From the NCBI GenBank assembly GCA_014654535.1, contig BNBA01000030.1, positions 1 to 51,072 on the forward strand: 51,072 nucleotides of DNA, read 5' to 3'. Below the pieces are notes generated by a model. It was not told the DNA's origin and did not search any database. It saw only the letters and a program-made list of their open reading frames with translations. The translations under genes and the position numbers were made by a program. This stretch comes from Xanthomonas boreopolis (lineage in GTDB: Bacteria > Pseudomonadota > Gammaproteobacteria > Xanthomonadales > Xanthomonadaceae). Below, piece after piece: positions 1 through 10,337 of this stretch; position 1 is the first letter of the stretch, and each line of letters starts with the position of its first letter.

Positions 1-379
1 CCACCTGGCGCGACAGCAGGATGTGCTCGCGGGTCTGCGGCATCGGGCCGTCCGCGGCCGAGCACACCAGGATCGCGCCGTCCATCTGCGCCGCACCGGT
101 GATCATGTTCTTCACGTAGTCGGCGTGACCCGGGCAGTCCACGTGCGCGTAGTGACGGGTCGGGCTTTCGTATTCCACGTGCGCCGTCGAGATCGTGATG
201 CCGCGCGCCTTCTCTTCCGGCGCCGCGTCGATCGCGTCGTACGCCTTGAACTCGCCACCGAAACGCTCTGCGCCGATCTTCGTCAGGGCAGCCGTCAGCG
301 TGGTCTTGCCGTGGTCGACGTGACCGATGGTGCCGACGTTGACGTGCGGCTTGGTGCGCTCGAACTTACCCTTGGCCAT
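1..379 (-). CDS. tuf: Elongation factor Tu, N-terminal part (runs off window)
   Basis: Translation GTPase that delivers aminoacyl-tRNA to the ribosome. The reverse strand from position 379 reads [19 protein letters not shown] followed by the P-loop GHVDHGKT, then the switch regions ARGITI and DCPGHADYV, all diagnostic of bacterial EF-Tu. Only about 126 residues are present because the gene is cut by the left edge of the window. It lies directly downstream of tRNA-Tyr, tRNA-Gly and tRNA-Thr on the same strand, the tyrU-glyT-thrT-tufB order known from E. coli, so it is probably co-transcribed with them from the promoter at 782-810. Confidence 0.97.
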   Translation of the reverse strand, partial: MAKGKFERTKPHVNVGTIGHVDHGKTTLTAALTKIGAERFGGEFKAYDAIDAAPEEKARGITISTAHVEYESPTRHYAHVDCPGHADYVKNMITGAAQMDGAILVCSAADGPMPQTREHILLSRQV

Positions 380-424
380 GGCTGCTTCTTCTCGGTGATC
401 GTTGAATGTGGTGGCGACTGGATA

Positions 425-500
425 TGGTGCTCACGAATGGAATCGAACCATCGACCTCCTCCTTACCAAGGAGGTGCTCTACCGACTGAGCTACGTGAGC
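425..500 (-). tRNA. tRNA-Thr (GGT anticodon)
   Basis: The reverse strand begins GCTCACG, which pairs with CGTGAGC at the 3' end, and an encoded CCA follows. The anticodon loop reads TTGGTAA, giving anticodon GGT, and the T-loop GGTTCGATTCC is present. It is the tRNA next to tuf in the tRNA-Tyr, Gly, Thr, tuf transcript. Confidence 0.96.
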
Positions 501-534
501 GGAGTTGTCTATTGTGCCATGCATTGGAGTCCAA

Positions 535-608
<74 letters not shown>

Positions 609-637
609 ACCGGGATGCCGCATGTCACAACAAAAAC

Positions 638-723
638 TGGTGGAGGGAGGTGGATTCGAACCACCGAAGGCGTAAGCCAGCAGATTTACAGTCTGCCCCC
701 GTTGGCCGCTTGGGTATCCCTCC
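638..723 (-). tRNA. tRNA-Tyr (GTA anticodon)
   Basis: An 86-nt class II tRNA with a long variable arm. The acceptor GGAGGGA pairs with TCCCTCC, the anticodon loop reads CTGTAAA (GTA), and CCA is encoded. It is promoter-proximal in the tRNA-tuf transcript. Confidence 0.96.
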
Positions 724-781
724 GGATTTCGCCCCGCCGGCTTGCCCTTCGGCAAATCGACCCGGGGTGAAAGAGCCCGCA

Positions 782-810
782 ATTCTGGGCTCGCTTTACG
801 ATTCTGTCAA
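782..810 (-). promoter_or_regulatory. Sigma-70 promoter of the tRNA-tuf operon
   Basis: On the reverse strand, TTGACA (810-805) is followed after exactly 17 bases by CAGAAT (787-782), then a GC-rich stretch like the discriminator of stringently controlled stable-RNA promoters. It lies about 58 bases upstream of tRNA-Tyr. The consensus -35 and ideal spacer fit a strong stable-RNA promoter; stringent control is inferred only from the GC-rich discriminator. Confidence 0.85.
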
Positions 811-868
811 CAGAAATTTTCACTTCGCCGCATGGCCGCACCCGGGATGAATGCGCCATGCGCCGCCG

Positions 869-1960
869 TCAGACGTTGAAGCGGAAATGCAGGACATCGC
901 CCTCCTGCACGCGGTATTCCTTGCCCTCCAGGCGCAGCCGCCCGGCGTCGCGGGCGCCGGCCTCGCCCTTGTACTTGACGAAGTCGTCGAAGGCGATCGT
1001 CTCGGCGCGGATGAAGCCCTTCTCGAAGTCGGTATGGATCACCGCCGCGGCCTGCGGGGCGGTCGCGCCGGCCTTCACGGTCCAGGCCCGGACCTCCTTC
1101 ACGCCCGCGGTGAAATAGGTCTGCAGCCCCAGCAGCCGGTAGGCCGCGCGGATCACCCGGTTCAGGCCCGGCTCGTCCAGGCCCAGGTCGGCCAGGAACG
1201 CATCGCGGTCGGCGTCGTCGAGCTGCGACAGCTCCTCCTCGATCGCCGCCGACACCGGCACCACCTGCGCGCCCTCGGCCTCGGCGCGGGCGCGCACGGC
1301 ATCCAGGTGCGGGTTGTTCTCGAAGCCGTCCTCGAGCACGTTGGCGATGTACATCACCGGCTTGAGGGTGAGCAGGAACAGGTCGCGGACCAGCGCCTTC
1401 TCCTCCTCGTCCAGGCCCAGGCTGCGGCCCGGCTTGCCGTCGGCCAGCGCCGCCTGCAGCTTGGCCAGCACCGGCTTGCGCGCGATGGCGTCCTTGTCGC
1501 CGCCCTTGGCGGCGCGCTCGGCCCGGTTCAGCGCCTTCTCGACGCTGTCCAGGTCGGCCAGCGCCAGCTCCAGGTCGATGGTCTCGATGTCGGAGATCGG
1601 GTCGACCCGGCCGGCCACGTGCACGATGTCGCCGTGCTCGAAGCAGCGCACCACGTGGGCGATCGCGTCGACCTCGCGGATGTGGGCCAGGAACTTGTTG
1701 CCCAGGCCCTCGCCGCTGGCGGCGCCGGCGACCAGGCCGGCGATGTCGACGAACTCGACCGCGGTCGGCACCAGCTTCTGCGGCTTCACGATCTCGGCCA
1801 GCTGGTTCAGGCGCGGGTCCGGCACCGGCACGATGCCGACGTTCGGCTCGATCGTGCAGAACGGGAAGTTGGCCGCGGCGATGCCCGCCTTGGTCAGCGC
1901 GTTGAACAGGGTCGACTTGCCCACGTTGGGCAGGCCGACGATGCCGCATTTGATACCCAT
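869..1960 (-). CDS. ychF: Redox-regulated ATPase YchF (OLA1 family)
   Basis: Ribosome-associated P-loop protein of the Obg superfamily that prefers ATP to GTP. The 363-residue product has a P-loop GLPNVGKST at 9-17, the switch segment [10 protein letters not shown] at 31-40, DIAGLVAGA as G3, and NVLED where canonical GTPases have NKxD; this altered G4 is the family hallmark. A C-terminal TGS domain ends in HFRFNV. Length matches the family. It is the last gene of the minus-strand cluster behind pth, an order conserved in many gammaproteobacteria, and is separated from pth by a palindromic heptamer repeat. Confidence 0.96.
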   Translation of the reverse strand: MGIKCGIVGLPNVGKSTLFNALTKAGIAAANFPFCTIEPNVGIVPVPDPRLNQLAEIVKPQKLVPTAVEFVDIAGLVAGAASGEGLGNKFLAHIREVDAIAHVVRCFEHGDIVHVAGRVDPISDIETIDLELALADLDSVEKALNRAERAAKGGDKDAIARKPVLAKLQAALADGKPGRSLGLDEEEKALVRDLFLLTLKPVMYIANVLEDGFENNPHLDAVRARAEAEGAQVVPVSAAIEEELSQLDDADRDAFLADLGLDEPGLNRVIRAAYRLLGLQTYFTAGVKEVRAWTVKAGATAPQAAAVIHTDFEKGFIRAETIAFDDFVKYKGEAGARDAGRLRLEGKEYRVQEGDVLHFRFNV

Positions 1961-1970
1961 GTCGTAAGTC

Positions 1971-2040
1971 CGGGATTCGGGATTCGGGATTCGGGATTCG
2001 CAAGGCGAGCGCAGCGCCGCTCCGTCGAATCCCGAATCCC
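1971..2040. repeat. Heptamer tandem repeat with inverted copy (pth-ychF spacer)
   Basis: Four exact copies of CGGGATT run from 1971 to 1998, and an inverted pair lies at 2026-2040. The arms 1986-2000 and 2026-2040 are perfectly complementary over 15 bases and enclose a 25-base loop that can itself pair (GAGCG with CGCTC). The element fills nearly all of the 86-base space between the pth stop and the ychF start and would be transcribed as a hairpin. Confidence 0.85.
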
Positions 2041-2046
2041 CAATCT

Positions 2047-2631
2047 CTAATCCTTGCCAGTATGCAATCGCTTCATCGCCTCGTTGAAATCGCCCGCGAC
2101 CGCCAGCGGCAGCACGTCCAGGGCATCGTCGATGGCCCGTTCGAGCAGCACGGCGTCGGCCGGCGACGGCCGCCCCAGCACCCAGCCCACCACGCGGTCC
2201 TTGTGGCCGGGATGGCCGATGCCCAGGCGCAGGCGATGGAACCGGGCGTGGCCGAGCAGGCGGATGGTGTCGCGCAGGCCGTTCTGGCCGCCATGGCCGC
2301 CGTCGAACTTCAGCCGCGCGCTTCCGGGCGGCAAGTCCAGTTCGTCGTGCGCGACCAGCATCTGCTCCGGCTCGATCTTCCAGAAGCGCAGGGCCGCGGC
2401 GATCGACTTGCCGCTGAGGTTCATGAAGGTGGCCGGCTTGAGCAGCCAGACCGGCTGCCCGGCGACCGCGACCTTGGCCACCTCGCCGAACAGTTTGGAT
2501 TCCAGGCTCCAGCGCGCGCCCTCGCGGCGCGCGAGGGCCTCGACGAAATGAAACCCGGCGTTGTGCCGGGTTTGGGCGTGCTCCGGACCGGGGTTGCCGA
2601 GTCCGACGATCAGTCGCAGGCCTGTCGCCAT
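2047..2631 (-). CDS. pth: Peptidyl-tRNA hydrolase
   Basis: Cleaves the ester bond of peptidyl-tRNAs released prematurely from ribosomes, recycling tRNA in the cytoplasm. The 194-residue protein carries the family signature GLGNPG (10-15) and the catalytic histidine in TRHNAGF (His23), with HDELDLPPG near residue 95 providing the conserved aspartate. Length is standard. It sits between rplY and ychF on the same strand, the usual neighbourhood, so co-transcription with prs and rplY is likely. Confidence 0.97.
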   Translation of the reverse strand: MATGLRLIVGLGNPGPEHAQTRHNAGFHFVEALARREGARWSLESKLFGEVAKVAVAGQPVWLLKPATFMNLSGKSIAAALRFWKIEPEQMLVAHDELDLPPGSARLKFDGGHGGQNGLRDTIRLLGHARFHRLRLGIGHPGHKDRVVGWVLGRPSPADAVLLERAIDDALDVLPLAVAGDFNEAMKRLHTGKD

Positions 2632-2686
2632 CTGGCAGCTCTTCGCGACGATCCCCGCGCCGGACGGCGCGGGGACCGCAAGGCGA

Positions 2687-3307
2687 TTACTTGGCCTCGC
2701 CCTCGCCCGCCGCCGGCTCTTCCTCGGCCGCCGCGTGCTTGGCGATGACCACCGCCACGTCGTGCTCCTTGCCCAGCTTCAGGGCCGGCAGCTCGACGCC
2801 CGCCGGCAGCTTGATGTCGGACAGGTGGACCACCGCGCCGACCGCCAGGGCCGACAGGTCGACCTCGATGAACTCCGGCAGGTCCTTCGGCAGGCACTGC
2901 ACCTGGACTTCGTTCAGCTCGTGGGTGACCACGACGCCGGCGGTCTTGCCGGCCGGCGACTTGTCCTCGCCGACGAAGTGCAGCGGGACCGAGGCGTTCA
3001 GCTTCTCGTTCTCGTTCACGCGCTGGAAGTCGATGTGCATGATCAGCTGCTTGTACGGGTGGCGCTGCAGGTCACGCAGCAGCACCTTCTGCACGTCGCC
3101 GTTGAGGCTCAGGTCCAGGATCGAGGAGTAGAACCACTCGTTCTGCTGGGCCAGCCACACTTCTTCGTGGTCGAGCTGGATGTTGACGGGCTTGAGATCG
3201 CCACCGTAGACGATCGCCGGGATCTGCCCCGCGCGACGCAGGCGGCGGCTCGCACCCTTCCCCTCGTCTTCGCGGCGCTGGACCTTGATCACATGAGTCT
3301 CTGCCAT
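2687..3307 (-). CDS. rplY: 50S ribosomal protein L25 (Ctc type)
   Basis: Binds 5S rRNA in the large ribosomal subunit. At 206 residues it is the long, two-domain form (TL5/Ctc-like): an N-terminal L25 domain with [22 protein letters not shown] near residues 14-35 and a C-terminal beta-rich domain ending in an Ala/Glu-rich tail. It follows prs in a transcript that also includes pth and ychF. The start is supported by AAGG upstream of the ATG on the reverse strand. Confidence 0.96.
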   Translation of the reverse strand: MAETHVIKVQRREDEGKGASRRLRRAGQIPAIVYGGDLKPVNIQLDHEEVWLAQQNEWFYSSILDLSLNGDVQKVLLRDLQRHPYKQLIMHIDFQRVNENEKLNASVPLHFVGEDKSPAGKTAGVVVTHELNEVQVQCLPKDLPEFIEVDLSALAVGAVVHLSDIKLPAGVELPALKLGKEHDVAVVIAKHAAAEEEPAAGEGEAK

Positions 3308-3410
3308 TTTCTTACTACCTTAGGTTGATGAACCGCCTCGCGGCGGTATTGCGGCTCCCCCGCGACCAGGGGAGCCGTGTTGCCGGCGGCCGCAGCCGCC
3401 GAATGCGGCG
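3308..3410 (-). promoter_or_regulatory. Hairpin-rich leader between prs and rplY
   Basis: The 103-base spacer can form successive hairpins: GGCTCCCC (3353-3360) with GGGGAGCC (3369-3376), a smaller ACCGCC/GCGGT hairpin nearer rplY, and a CGGCGG/CCGCCG pair nearer prs. No T-run follows them, so they look like attenuation, RNA-processing or stability structures rather than intrinsic terminators. A role in rplY control is inferred only. Confidence 0.4.
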
Positions 3411-4370
3411 TCAGTCGACGTACAGCGAGCTGACCGATTCGCCGAACGCGATGCGGCGGATCGTCTCGGCCAGCAGCTCGGCGACGCTGAGCTGACGGAT
3501 CTTGCTGCAGACGCGGGCGGCGTCGGACAGCGGGATGGTGTCGGTCACCACCAGCTCGTCGAGCTGGGAGTTGGTGATGTTGTCCACGGCCGGGCCGGAC
3601 AGCACCGGGTGGGTGATGTAGGCCACGACCTTGGTGGCGCCGCGCTGCTTGAGCGCCGCGGCGGCCGCGCACAGGGTGCCGGCGGTGTCGACCAGGTCGT
3701 CGACCAGCACGCAGGTCTTGCCCTGCACGTCGCCGATGATGTTCATCACCGTGGCGACGTTGGCGCGCGGGCGGCGCTTGTCGATGATCGCCAGGTCGGC
3801 GTCGTCCAGGCGCTTGGCGACCGCGCGGGCGCGCACCACGCCGCCGACGTCCGGCGAGACCACGATCAGGTTGTCGGTGCCGTAGGCGCGCCAGATGTCG
3901 GCCAACAGCAACGGCGAGGCGTAGACGTTGTCGACCGGCACGTCGAAGAAGCCCTGGATCTGGTCGGCGTGCAGGTCCACGGTCAGCACGCGGTCGGCAC
4001 CGATCGCGCTGATCATCTTGGCGGCGACCTTGGCGGTGATCGGCACGCGCGAGGAGCGCATGCGGCGGTCCTGCCGCGAATAGCCGAAGTACGGGATCAC
4101 CGCGGTGACGCTGGCGGCGCTCGCGCGCTTGAGCGCGTCGATGATCACCAGCAGCTCCATCAGGTGCTCGGCGCTCGGCGCGCAGGTCGGCTGCACGACG
4201 AACACTTCCTGCCGGCGCACGCTCTCCTCGATCTCGACCTGGACCTCGCCGTCGGAGAAGGTCGACACCAGCGCCTTGCCCATCCGCACGCCCAGCTCCT
4301 TGCAGATGCTTTGCGCCAAGGGCTTGTTGGCATTGCCGGAGAACACCAGCAAATTGCGTTCGTCTTGCAT
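3411..4370 (-). CDS. prs: Ribose-phosphate pyrophosphokinase (PRPP synthetase)
   Basis: Makes PRPP from ribose 5-phosphate and ATP for nucleotide, histidine and tryptophan synthesis. The start chosen is [13 protein letters not shown] at 4370, giving 319 residues; the open frame extends further upstream, but that part is the leader and tRNA spacer. Landmarks are [17 protein letters not shown] and the PRPP loop [10 protein letters not shown]. It follows ispE and tRNA-Gln and precedes rplY. The ribosome-binding site is weak, and two hairpins lie between the tRNA and the gene. Confidence 0.96.
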   Translation of the reverse strand: MQDERNLLVFSGNANKPLAQSICKELGVRMGKALVSTFSDGEVQVEIEESVRRQEVFVVQPTCAPSAEHLMELLVIIDALKRASAASVTAVIPYFGYSRQDRRMRSSRVPITAKVAAKMISAIGADRVLTVDLHADQIQGFFDVPVDNVYASPLLLADIWRAYGTDNLIVVSPDVGGVVRARAVAKRLDDADLAIIDKRRPRANVATVMNIIGDVQGKTCVLVDDLVDTAGTLCAAAAALKQRGATKVVAYITHPVLSGPAVDNITNSQLDELVVTDTIPLSDAARVCSKIRQLSVAELLAETIRRIAFGESVSSLYVD

Positions 4371-4497
4371 TGGAGAGTCTCTCGGGCGGCGGCGTGGAGC
4401 TTGAATCCGAAAAGCGTTCTGTCGAACCAGACCCGGCGTTCGAAGCCACGCCCCGAACCACCGGCCCGGCGTCCAACCCAGGCTTTTCCGTCGAATC

Positions 4498-4537
4498 CCC
4501 GCACATGGATGTGCGGGCTTTTGCAGGGGGACCTGCA
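4498..4537. repeat. Two hairpins between tRNA-Gln and prs
   Basis: CCCGCA and TGCGGG (4498-4517) flank the loop CATGGATG, and TGCAGG/CCTGCA (4522-4537) forms a second hairpin next to it. Neither is followed by a T-run on the transcribed minus strand. The first shares its loop with the palindrome at 26868-26889, so it belongs to a dispersed family. They may separate the processed tRNA from prs mRNA; that role is inferred. Confidence 0.55.
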
Positions 4538-4546
4538 TAACCAACA

Positions 4547-4624
4547 TGGCAGGGGCGGTAGGATTCGAACCTACGAAATGCCGGGATCAAAACCCGGTGC
4601 CTTAGGCCTCTTGGCGACGCCCCT
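4547..4624 (-). tRNA. tRNA-Gln (TTG anticodon)
   Basis: The reverse strand begins AGGGGCG and ends CGCCCCT-G-CCA; the anticodon loop TTTTGAT gives TTG, and GGTTCGAATCC forms the T arm. CCA is encoded. Its 5' end is only three bases past the ispE stop codon, so it must be released from an ispE-tRNA-prs transcript. Pseudomonas has a tRNA-Gln at the same place. Confidence 0.95.
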
Positions 4625-4627
4625 GCA

Positions 4628-5497
4628 TCAAAGCTGCATCGTTTCCAGCGCGGCGAGCAGCGGCGAGCGCACGACGCCCTCCGCCACCCACGCATCCAGG
4701 CCGTCCGGCAAGGCGACCCGCGCCCGCTCTGCGGCGTCGCGCGTGTCGAATTCGACGAAGCAGCCGCTGCCCGACCCGGTCAGACGCGGTCGCCCGACCC
4801 TCGACAGCGCCTGGAACGCGGCTTCCACCGCGGGTTCCCGGCGACGCAGGACCGGTTCGAACGCATTGCCGAGCAAGGCCCCGGAAGCGAAGTCCGCTAT
4901 TTTCGCGGGCGCGGCATCCCGCGTCAAATCCGGGGACCGGAAAAGTTCAGGGGTCGGGACATGCACGCCGGGATTCACGAGCAGGTACGCCGCCGCCGGC
5001 AGGTCGATGGGCGCCAGCCGCTCGCCGATCCCCTCGGCCCAGGCGTTGCGGCCGCGCACGAACACCGGCACGTCGGCCCCGAGCCGCAGCCCGAGGGCGG
5101 CCAGCGCGTCCTCGTCCAGGCCGGTGCCCCAGAGCGCATTCAGCGCCACCAGCACCGTCGCCGCATCCGAGGAGCCGCCGCCGAAGCCGCCGCCCGCGGG
5201 AATGCGCTTTTGGACGCGGATGTCGGCACCTAGCGCGCAATTGGACGCAGATTGCAGCGACCTTGCCGCGCGCACCATCAGGTCGTCGGCCTCGGCGACC
5301 CCGGCCACGGACTCGCCTTCGCGCCGGACCAGGCCGTCGGCGCGGACGCGCAGGTGCACGGTATCGCCCCAGTCCAGCAGGCGGAACACGGTCTGCAACA
5401 GGTGGTAGCCGTCGGCGCGGCGCCCGGTGATGTGCAGGAACAGGTTCAACTTGGCCGGCGCGGGCCACGCCGACCAGGCACGCTCGGCGGTACTCAT
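4628..5497 (-). CDS. ispE: 4-diphosphocytidyl-2-C-methyl-D-erythritol kinase
   Basis: Phosphorylates the 2-hydroxyl of CDP-methylerythritol in the non-mevalonate isoprenoid pathway. The start [11 protein letters not shown] at 5497 overlaps the lolB stop as ATGA and gives 289 residues, the usual length. GHMP-kinase features are [11 protein letters not shown] (lysine 16), the glycine-rich ATP loop [13 protein letters not shown], and a C-terminal GSGSGCF. The longer open frame upstream belongs to lolB in a different phase. Translation is probably coupled to lolB. Confidence 0.96.
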   Translation of the reverse strand: MSTAERAWSAWPAPAKLNLFLHITGRRADGYHLLQTVFRLLDWGDTVHLRVRADGLVRREGESVAGVAEADDLMVRAARSLQSASNCALGADIRVQKRIPAGGGFGGGSSDAATVLVALNALWGTGLDEDALAALGLRLGADVPVFVRGRNAWAEGIGERLAPIDLPAAAYLLVNPGVHVPTPELFRSPDLTRDAAPAKIADFASGALLGNAFEPVLRRREPAVEAAFQALSRVGRPRLTGSGSGCFVEFDTRDAAERARVALPDGLDAWVAEGVVRSPLLAALETMQL

Positions 5498-6147
5498 TGC
5501 GTGGGGATGTCCCACTGATCGAGCATCAGCCTGACCTTGGCGTCGCCGCTGCCCGCCTCGATCCGGCGCGGCAGGGCCGGGCGGCCGTCCTGGGCCGGGT
5601 ACCACTCCAGGAATTCGATGGTCCAGCCCTGCTGACGCAGCGTCCGCGGCCGGCCGCCGGCGTCGAAGTCGACCTCGCCCTGCCCCTCGGCCACCTGCCC
5701 GCGCACCCAGCCGGGCAGCTGGTTGACGGGGATCCGCCAGCCGGTGGCCTCCAGCAGCACCTGCTCGGCATCGGCGCCCGCGCGCGGGCCGCCGGCCAGG
5801 CCTTCCAGGCGACCGCTCCCCGTGCGCAGGTCGCCGTCCAGGGTCCAGCTCTGGCGGGTCACCGGCGCGCTGAGCTGGATCCGGTAGACCTCGCCCCGCT
5901 GCTGCCAGTCGACCCGGCCGCTGCCGCCGTTGCGCCCCTTGGCGATCGCCGCGCGCCCCTGGAACGACCAGTCCGGATGCGCCGCCAGCCAGGCCTGGCG
6001 CTCCGCCTCGGCCTGGCGCGCCTCGGGCGGGACGTGCTCCACCACCTGCCCGGCCACGGGCGCCGGGCCGCGCGGCATCGTCGAGCACGCGGCGAGCGCG
6101 AGCATGGCCGCCAGCACCGGCAGCCGCGGCAGGATCGCACGGTTCAT
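5494..6147 (-). CDS. lolB: Outer-membrane lipoprotein assembly receptor LolB
   Basis: Accepts lipoproteins from periplasmic LolA and inserts them in the outer membrane. It encodes 217 residues with a lipoprotein signal peptide whose lipobox LAAC places the lipidated cysteine at 21; serine follows, consistent with outer-membrane sorting. The body has the LolB pattern WSFQGRAAI near the start, [11 protein letters not shown], and LPGWVRG. The start overlaps the TPR gene stop as ATGA and its own stop overlaps ispE the same way. The lolB-ispE pairing is standard in gammaproteobacteria. Confidence 0.93.
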   Translation of the reverse strand: MNRAILPRLPVLAAMLALAACSTMPRGPAPVAGQVVEHVPPEARQAEAERQAWLAAHPDWSFQGRAAIAKGRNGGSGRVDWQQRGEVYRIQLSAPVTRQSWTLDGDLRTGSGRLEGLAGGPRAGADAEQVLLEATGWRIPVNQLPGWVRGQVAEGQGEVDFDAGGRPRTLRQQGWTIEFLEWYPAQDGRPALPRRIEAGSGDAKVRLMLDQWDIPTQ

Positions 6148-7814
6148 GGGCCCAGCTTCTCCTCGGCGCGCTTCAGCGCGCGATTGTCGGGGTCGAGCTT
6201 GCGCGCCTCGTCGAAGTAGCGCCGGGCCTCGTCGCGGTCGCCGCCGACCCACAGCACCTCGCCGATGTGGGCGGCGATCTCCGGGTCCTTGAACAGGCTC
6301 CAGGCCCGGCGCAGTTGCACCAGCGCCTCGCGGGTGCGGCCCATGCGGTACAGCACCCAGCCGTAGCTGTCGATGATCGCGGCATTGTCCGGGTCCGCCG
6401 TGCGGGCGCGGTCGATCAGCGCCAGCGCCTCCTTGTAGCGGGTGGTGCGGTCGGCCAGGGTGTAGCCGAGCGCATTCAGCGCGGCCACGTTCTCCGGCTC
6501 GGAGACCAGGATCTTGCGCAGGTCGGCCTCGGCGCGGGCGATGTCGTCGCGGCGCTCCCAGGCCAGCCCGCGCGCGTACAGCAGCGCGCTGTCGTCCGGG
6601 TAGGCCGCCAGACCGCGCGCGAACACGTCCAGCTCGCCGGCGTCGTCGCCGTCGCGCTGGCGCAGCTCGGCCTCCAGCAGGTAGGCGTCGCGGCGGGCAT
6701 CGTCGTCCGCGTCGGCATCGGCCTGCAGCGCGTGGACCTGGTCGAACGCCTCCTGCTTGCGGCCCAGCTCGAACAACGCGCTGGCCGCCCGCAGCTGCGC
6801 TTCGCTGCGCAGCGGCCCGCCGGGCACGCCGCGATACCAGTCCACGGCCTCGGCATAGCGCTTGAGGTACTCGGCGATCTTGCCGAGCAGCAGGCGGCGG
6901 TCCGGCTGCGGCTTGTCGGAATCGGCCTTGAGCTCCTCGTACAGCGCGACCAGGCCCGGGTTGTCCTGCTTCTTGGCCAGCAGCGAGGCGCGCAGGCCGT
7001 AGGTCTGGGTGTCCTGCGGGCCGACCGCGAGCACGCGCGCGGCGTCGGACACGTCGCCCATCGCGTCGTAAGCCAGCGCCAGCGCGCCGCGCAGGTCCGA
7101 ATCGTTCGCCGCCTTCGGCTCGACCCCCTTCAGCAAGGCCAGCGCCTCGTCGCGGCGGCCCGCCTGGCTGAGCTGGTTGGCGTGCAGCAGGGCCACGCGC
7201 GGCTCGTTCGGGAAGCGGCGCACGACCTCGCCGATGATGCGCTGGGTCAGCTCCGGCTTCTCCATCCGCAGCGCCAGGCGCCCGAACTCCTGCCAGGCCT
7301 CGATCCGGTTGGGAATCGCGCCGGCCTTGACCAGCTCGTCCAGCGCCTTGGCCGAGACGTCAGGGTCGCGCGAGTTGGCCAGCGCCACCAGGGCGAAGCG
7401 CCAGCCGCGCGGGTCGGGATCGCGCAGCAGCGCCAGCAGGTCGCGGCGCGCCAGCCGCAGCTCGCCCTTGCGCAGCGCCAGCGACGCCTCGGTGCTGCGC
7501 ATCGCCAGCGATTCCGGGGCGCGCTGGCGCCACAGCGCCAGCGCCTCGGTCGCGCGCGCGTCGTCGTTGGCCAGCATCGCGATCCGGGTGGCGCGCTCGG
7601 CCAGCCCGGCATCGCCGGCCTCGGCCTGGGCGGCCTGCAGGTACCAGCGCGAGGCGTCGTCCAACTGGCCCGCCTGCAGGGCGAATTCGCCGGCGAGCAC
7701 CGGCTCCAGCACGCCGCTTCCGGTCGCGGGGGCCGTTCGCGCGGGGGCCGCCCAGGCCGCGCAGGCCAATGAAAGCAGCAGGGGAACACTCAGGATGCGA
7801 ATCGATACGGGCAT
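6144..7814 (-). CDS. Exported tetratricopeptide-repeat protein
   Basis: A 556-residue protein with a cleavable-looking signal peptide ([12 protein letters not shown], end near residue 23), then an almost uninterrupted helical-repeat array. Clear TPRs near the C terminus are [26 protein letters not shown] and [14 protein letters not shown]. The start at 7814 was chosen because it begins the signal peptide; the frame is open further upstream without coding character. The Pseudomonas cluster has a TPR protein in the same place beside lolB and opposite hemA. Likely a periplasmic scaffold; its partner is unknown. Confidence 0.85.
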   Translation of the reverse strand: MPVSIRILSVPLLLSLACAAWAAPARTAPATGSGVLEPVLAGEFALQAGQLDDASRWYLQAAQAEAGDAGLAERATRIAMLANDDARATEALALWRQRAPESLAMRSTEASLALRKGELRLARRDLLALLRDPDPRGWRFALVALANSRDPDVSAKALDELVKAGAIPNRIEAWQEFGRLALRMEKPELTQRIIGEVVRRFPNEPRVALLHANQLSQAGRRDEALALLKGVEPKAANDSDLRGALALAYDAMGDVSDAARVLAVGPQDTQTYGLRASLLAKKQDNPGLVALYEELKADSDKPQPDRRLLLGKIAEYLKRYAEAVDWYRGVPGGPLRSEAQLRAASALFELGRKQEAFDQVHALQADADADDDARRDAYLLEAELRQRDGDDAGELDVFARGLAAYPDDSALLYARGLAWERRDDIARAEADLRKILVSEPENVAALNALGYTLADRTTRYKEALALIDRARTADPDNAAIIDSYGWVLYRMGRTREALVQLRRAWSLFKDPEIAAHIGEVLWVGGDRDEARRYFDEARKLDPDNRALKRAEEKLGP

Positions 7815-7881
7815 CGGATACGACCGGGCCGTAAAATGGTGGCCCTGAATGGCCAGCAGCTTATCGCAAGCGACTGAACGA

Positions 7882-9157
7882 ATGACGTTGTGGGTGCTCG
7901 GACTGAACCACCAGAGCGCGCCGGTGGACCTGCGCGAACGCGCTGCGTTCAGCGGCGATACGCTGCCGGGCGCGCTGGCGTCGCTGCGCGCGCTGCCCGA
8001 GGTCGACGAGGCCGCCCTGCTGTCCACCTGCAACCGCACCGAGCTGTACGCGATCGCCCGCGACCCGCGGGCGCTGGCGCAATGGCTGGACGGCCATGCC
8101 CCGGGCCTGTCGGGCTACCTGTACCAGCACCATGACGCCGCCGCCGTGCGCCACCTGTTCCGGGTCGCGACCGGGCTGGATTCGATGGTGCTGGGCGAAC
8201 CGCAGATCCTGGGCCAGGTGAAGGACGCCTGGGCGGTCGCGCGCGCCCATGGCGCGCTCGGCAGTCGCCTGGACCGGCTGTTCCAGCAGGCCTTCTCGGT
8301 CGCCAAGCGCGCCCGCACCGACACCCGGGTGGGCGCCAATCCGGTCTCGGTGGCCTCCACCGCGGTGCGGCTGGCGCAGGAATCGTTCGCGCGACTGAGC
8401 GAATCGACGGTGCTGCTGGTCGGCGCCGGCGAAACCATCGAGCTGGCCGCCAAGCACCTGAGCGAGGGCCGGGTGCGCCGGCTGCTGATCGCCAACCGTA
8501 CCCTCGCCCATGCCCAGGCGCTGGCCAGCCAGCACGGCGGCTATGCGCTGCCGCTGGACGAGCTGGAGCGCCACCTGGCCGAGGCCGACGTGGTGTTCTC
8601 GGCCACCGCCAGCCCGGCGCCGGTGGTGAAGCGCGCCCAGGTCGAGCAGGCGCTGCGGCAACGCAAGCGCAAGCCGATGCTGCTGTTCGACCTGGCGGTA
8701 CCGCGCGACATCGAGCCCGAGGTGGCGCAGCTGGCCGATGCCTTCCTCTACACCGTGGACGACCTGGAGCGCGCGGTCGAGGACAACCGCCGCAGCCGCC
8801 GCGAGGCGGCCAACGCCGCCGAGGAGATCATCGACCTGCAGGTGGCGCGCTACGTCGAGATCCTGCAGGCCGGCGGCCGCCAGGCGCCGCTCAAGCGCCT
8901 GCGCGCCTTCGGCGACAGCACCCGCGACGAACTGCTGGGCAAGGCCCGGCAGCAACTGGCCAACGGCAAGCCCGCCGAGGAGGTGCTGGAGCTGCTGGCG
9001 CATTCGCTGACCAACCGCCTGCTGCACCCGCCGACCGCGGCGCTGCGCGAGGCCGCGCTCAGCGGCGACGCCGAGCTGACCCGCGCCGCCGACCGGCTGT
9101 TCCCGGAAAAGCCGGGCTACCGCCACCCCGACATCAACACCCCGATCGTGAGGACCG

Positions 9158-9180
<23 letters not shown>
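7882..9180 (+). CDS. hemA: Glutamyl-tRNA reductase
   Basis: Reduces glutamyl-tRNA to glutamate-1-semialdehyde, the first step of C5 tetrapyrrole synthesis. The start [11 protein letters not shown] at 7882 gives 432 residues and is preferred to an upstream in-frame ATG at 7849, which adds non-conserved residues. The catalytic cysteine is C50 in [19 protein letters not shown] follows, and the NADPH domain begins VLLVGAGE. It is divergent from the TPR-lolB operon with a spacer of only 67 bases. Its last 23 bases overlap prfA. Confidence 0.97.
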
Positions 9181-10243
<1,063 letters not shown>

Positions 10244-10262
10244 GCCGCCTCGCGCATCCCCC

Positions 10263-10282
10263 GCGGGAGCGGCTTCGGTCCC
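10263..10282. repeat. Single arm of GGGAGCGGCTTC-type palindrome
   Basis: GCGGGAGCGGCTTCGGTCCC lies just after prfA. It matches the reverse complement of 45841-45860 except for two bases, and resembles the full palindromes at 35387-35410 and 42661-42696. It is one copy of a dispersed REP-like family. Confidence 0.6.
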
Positions 10283-10337
10283 GGCACGGCCGGGCCGGCA
10301 AGGCGCCGGGAACGGGATTCCTGCCGCAAGCACGGCG

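Noticed and set aside
1971-2040. Possible CRISPR-like array
   Set aside because: The units are seven bases with no spacers, and no cas genes are present.
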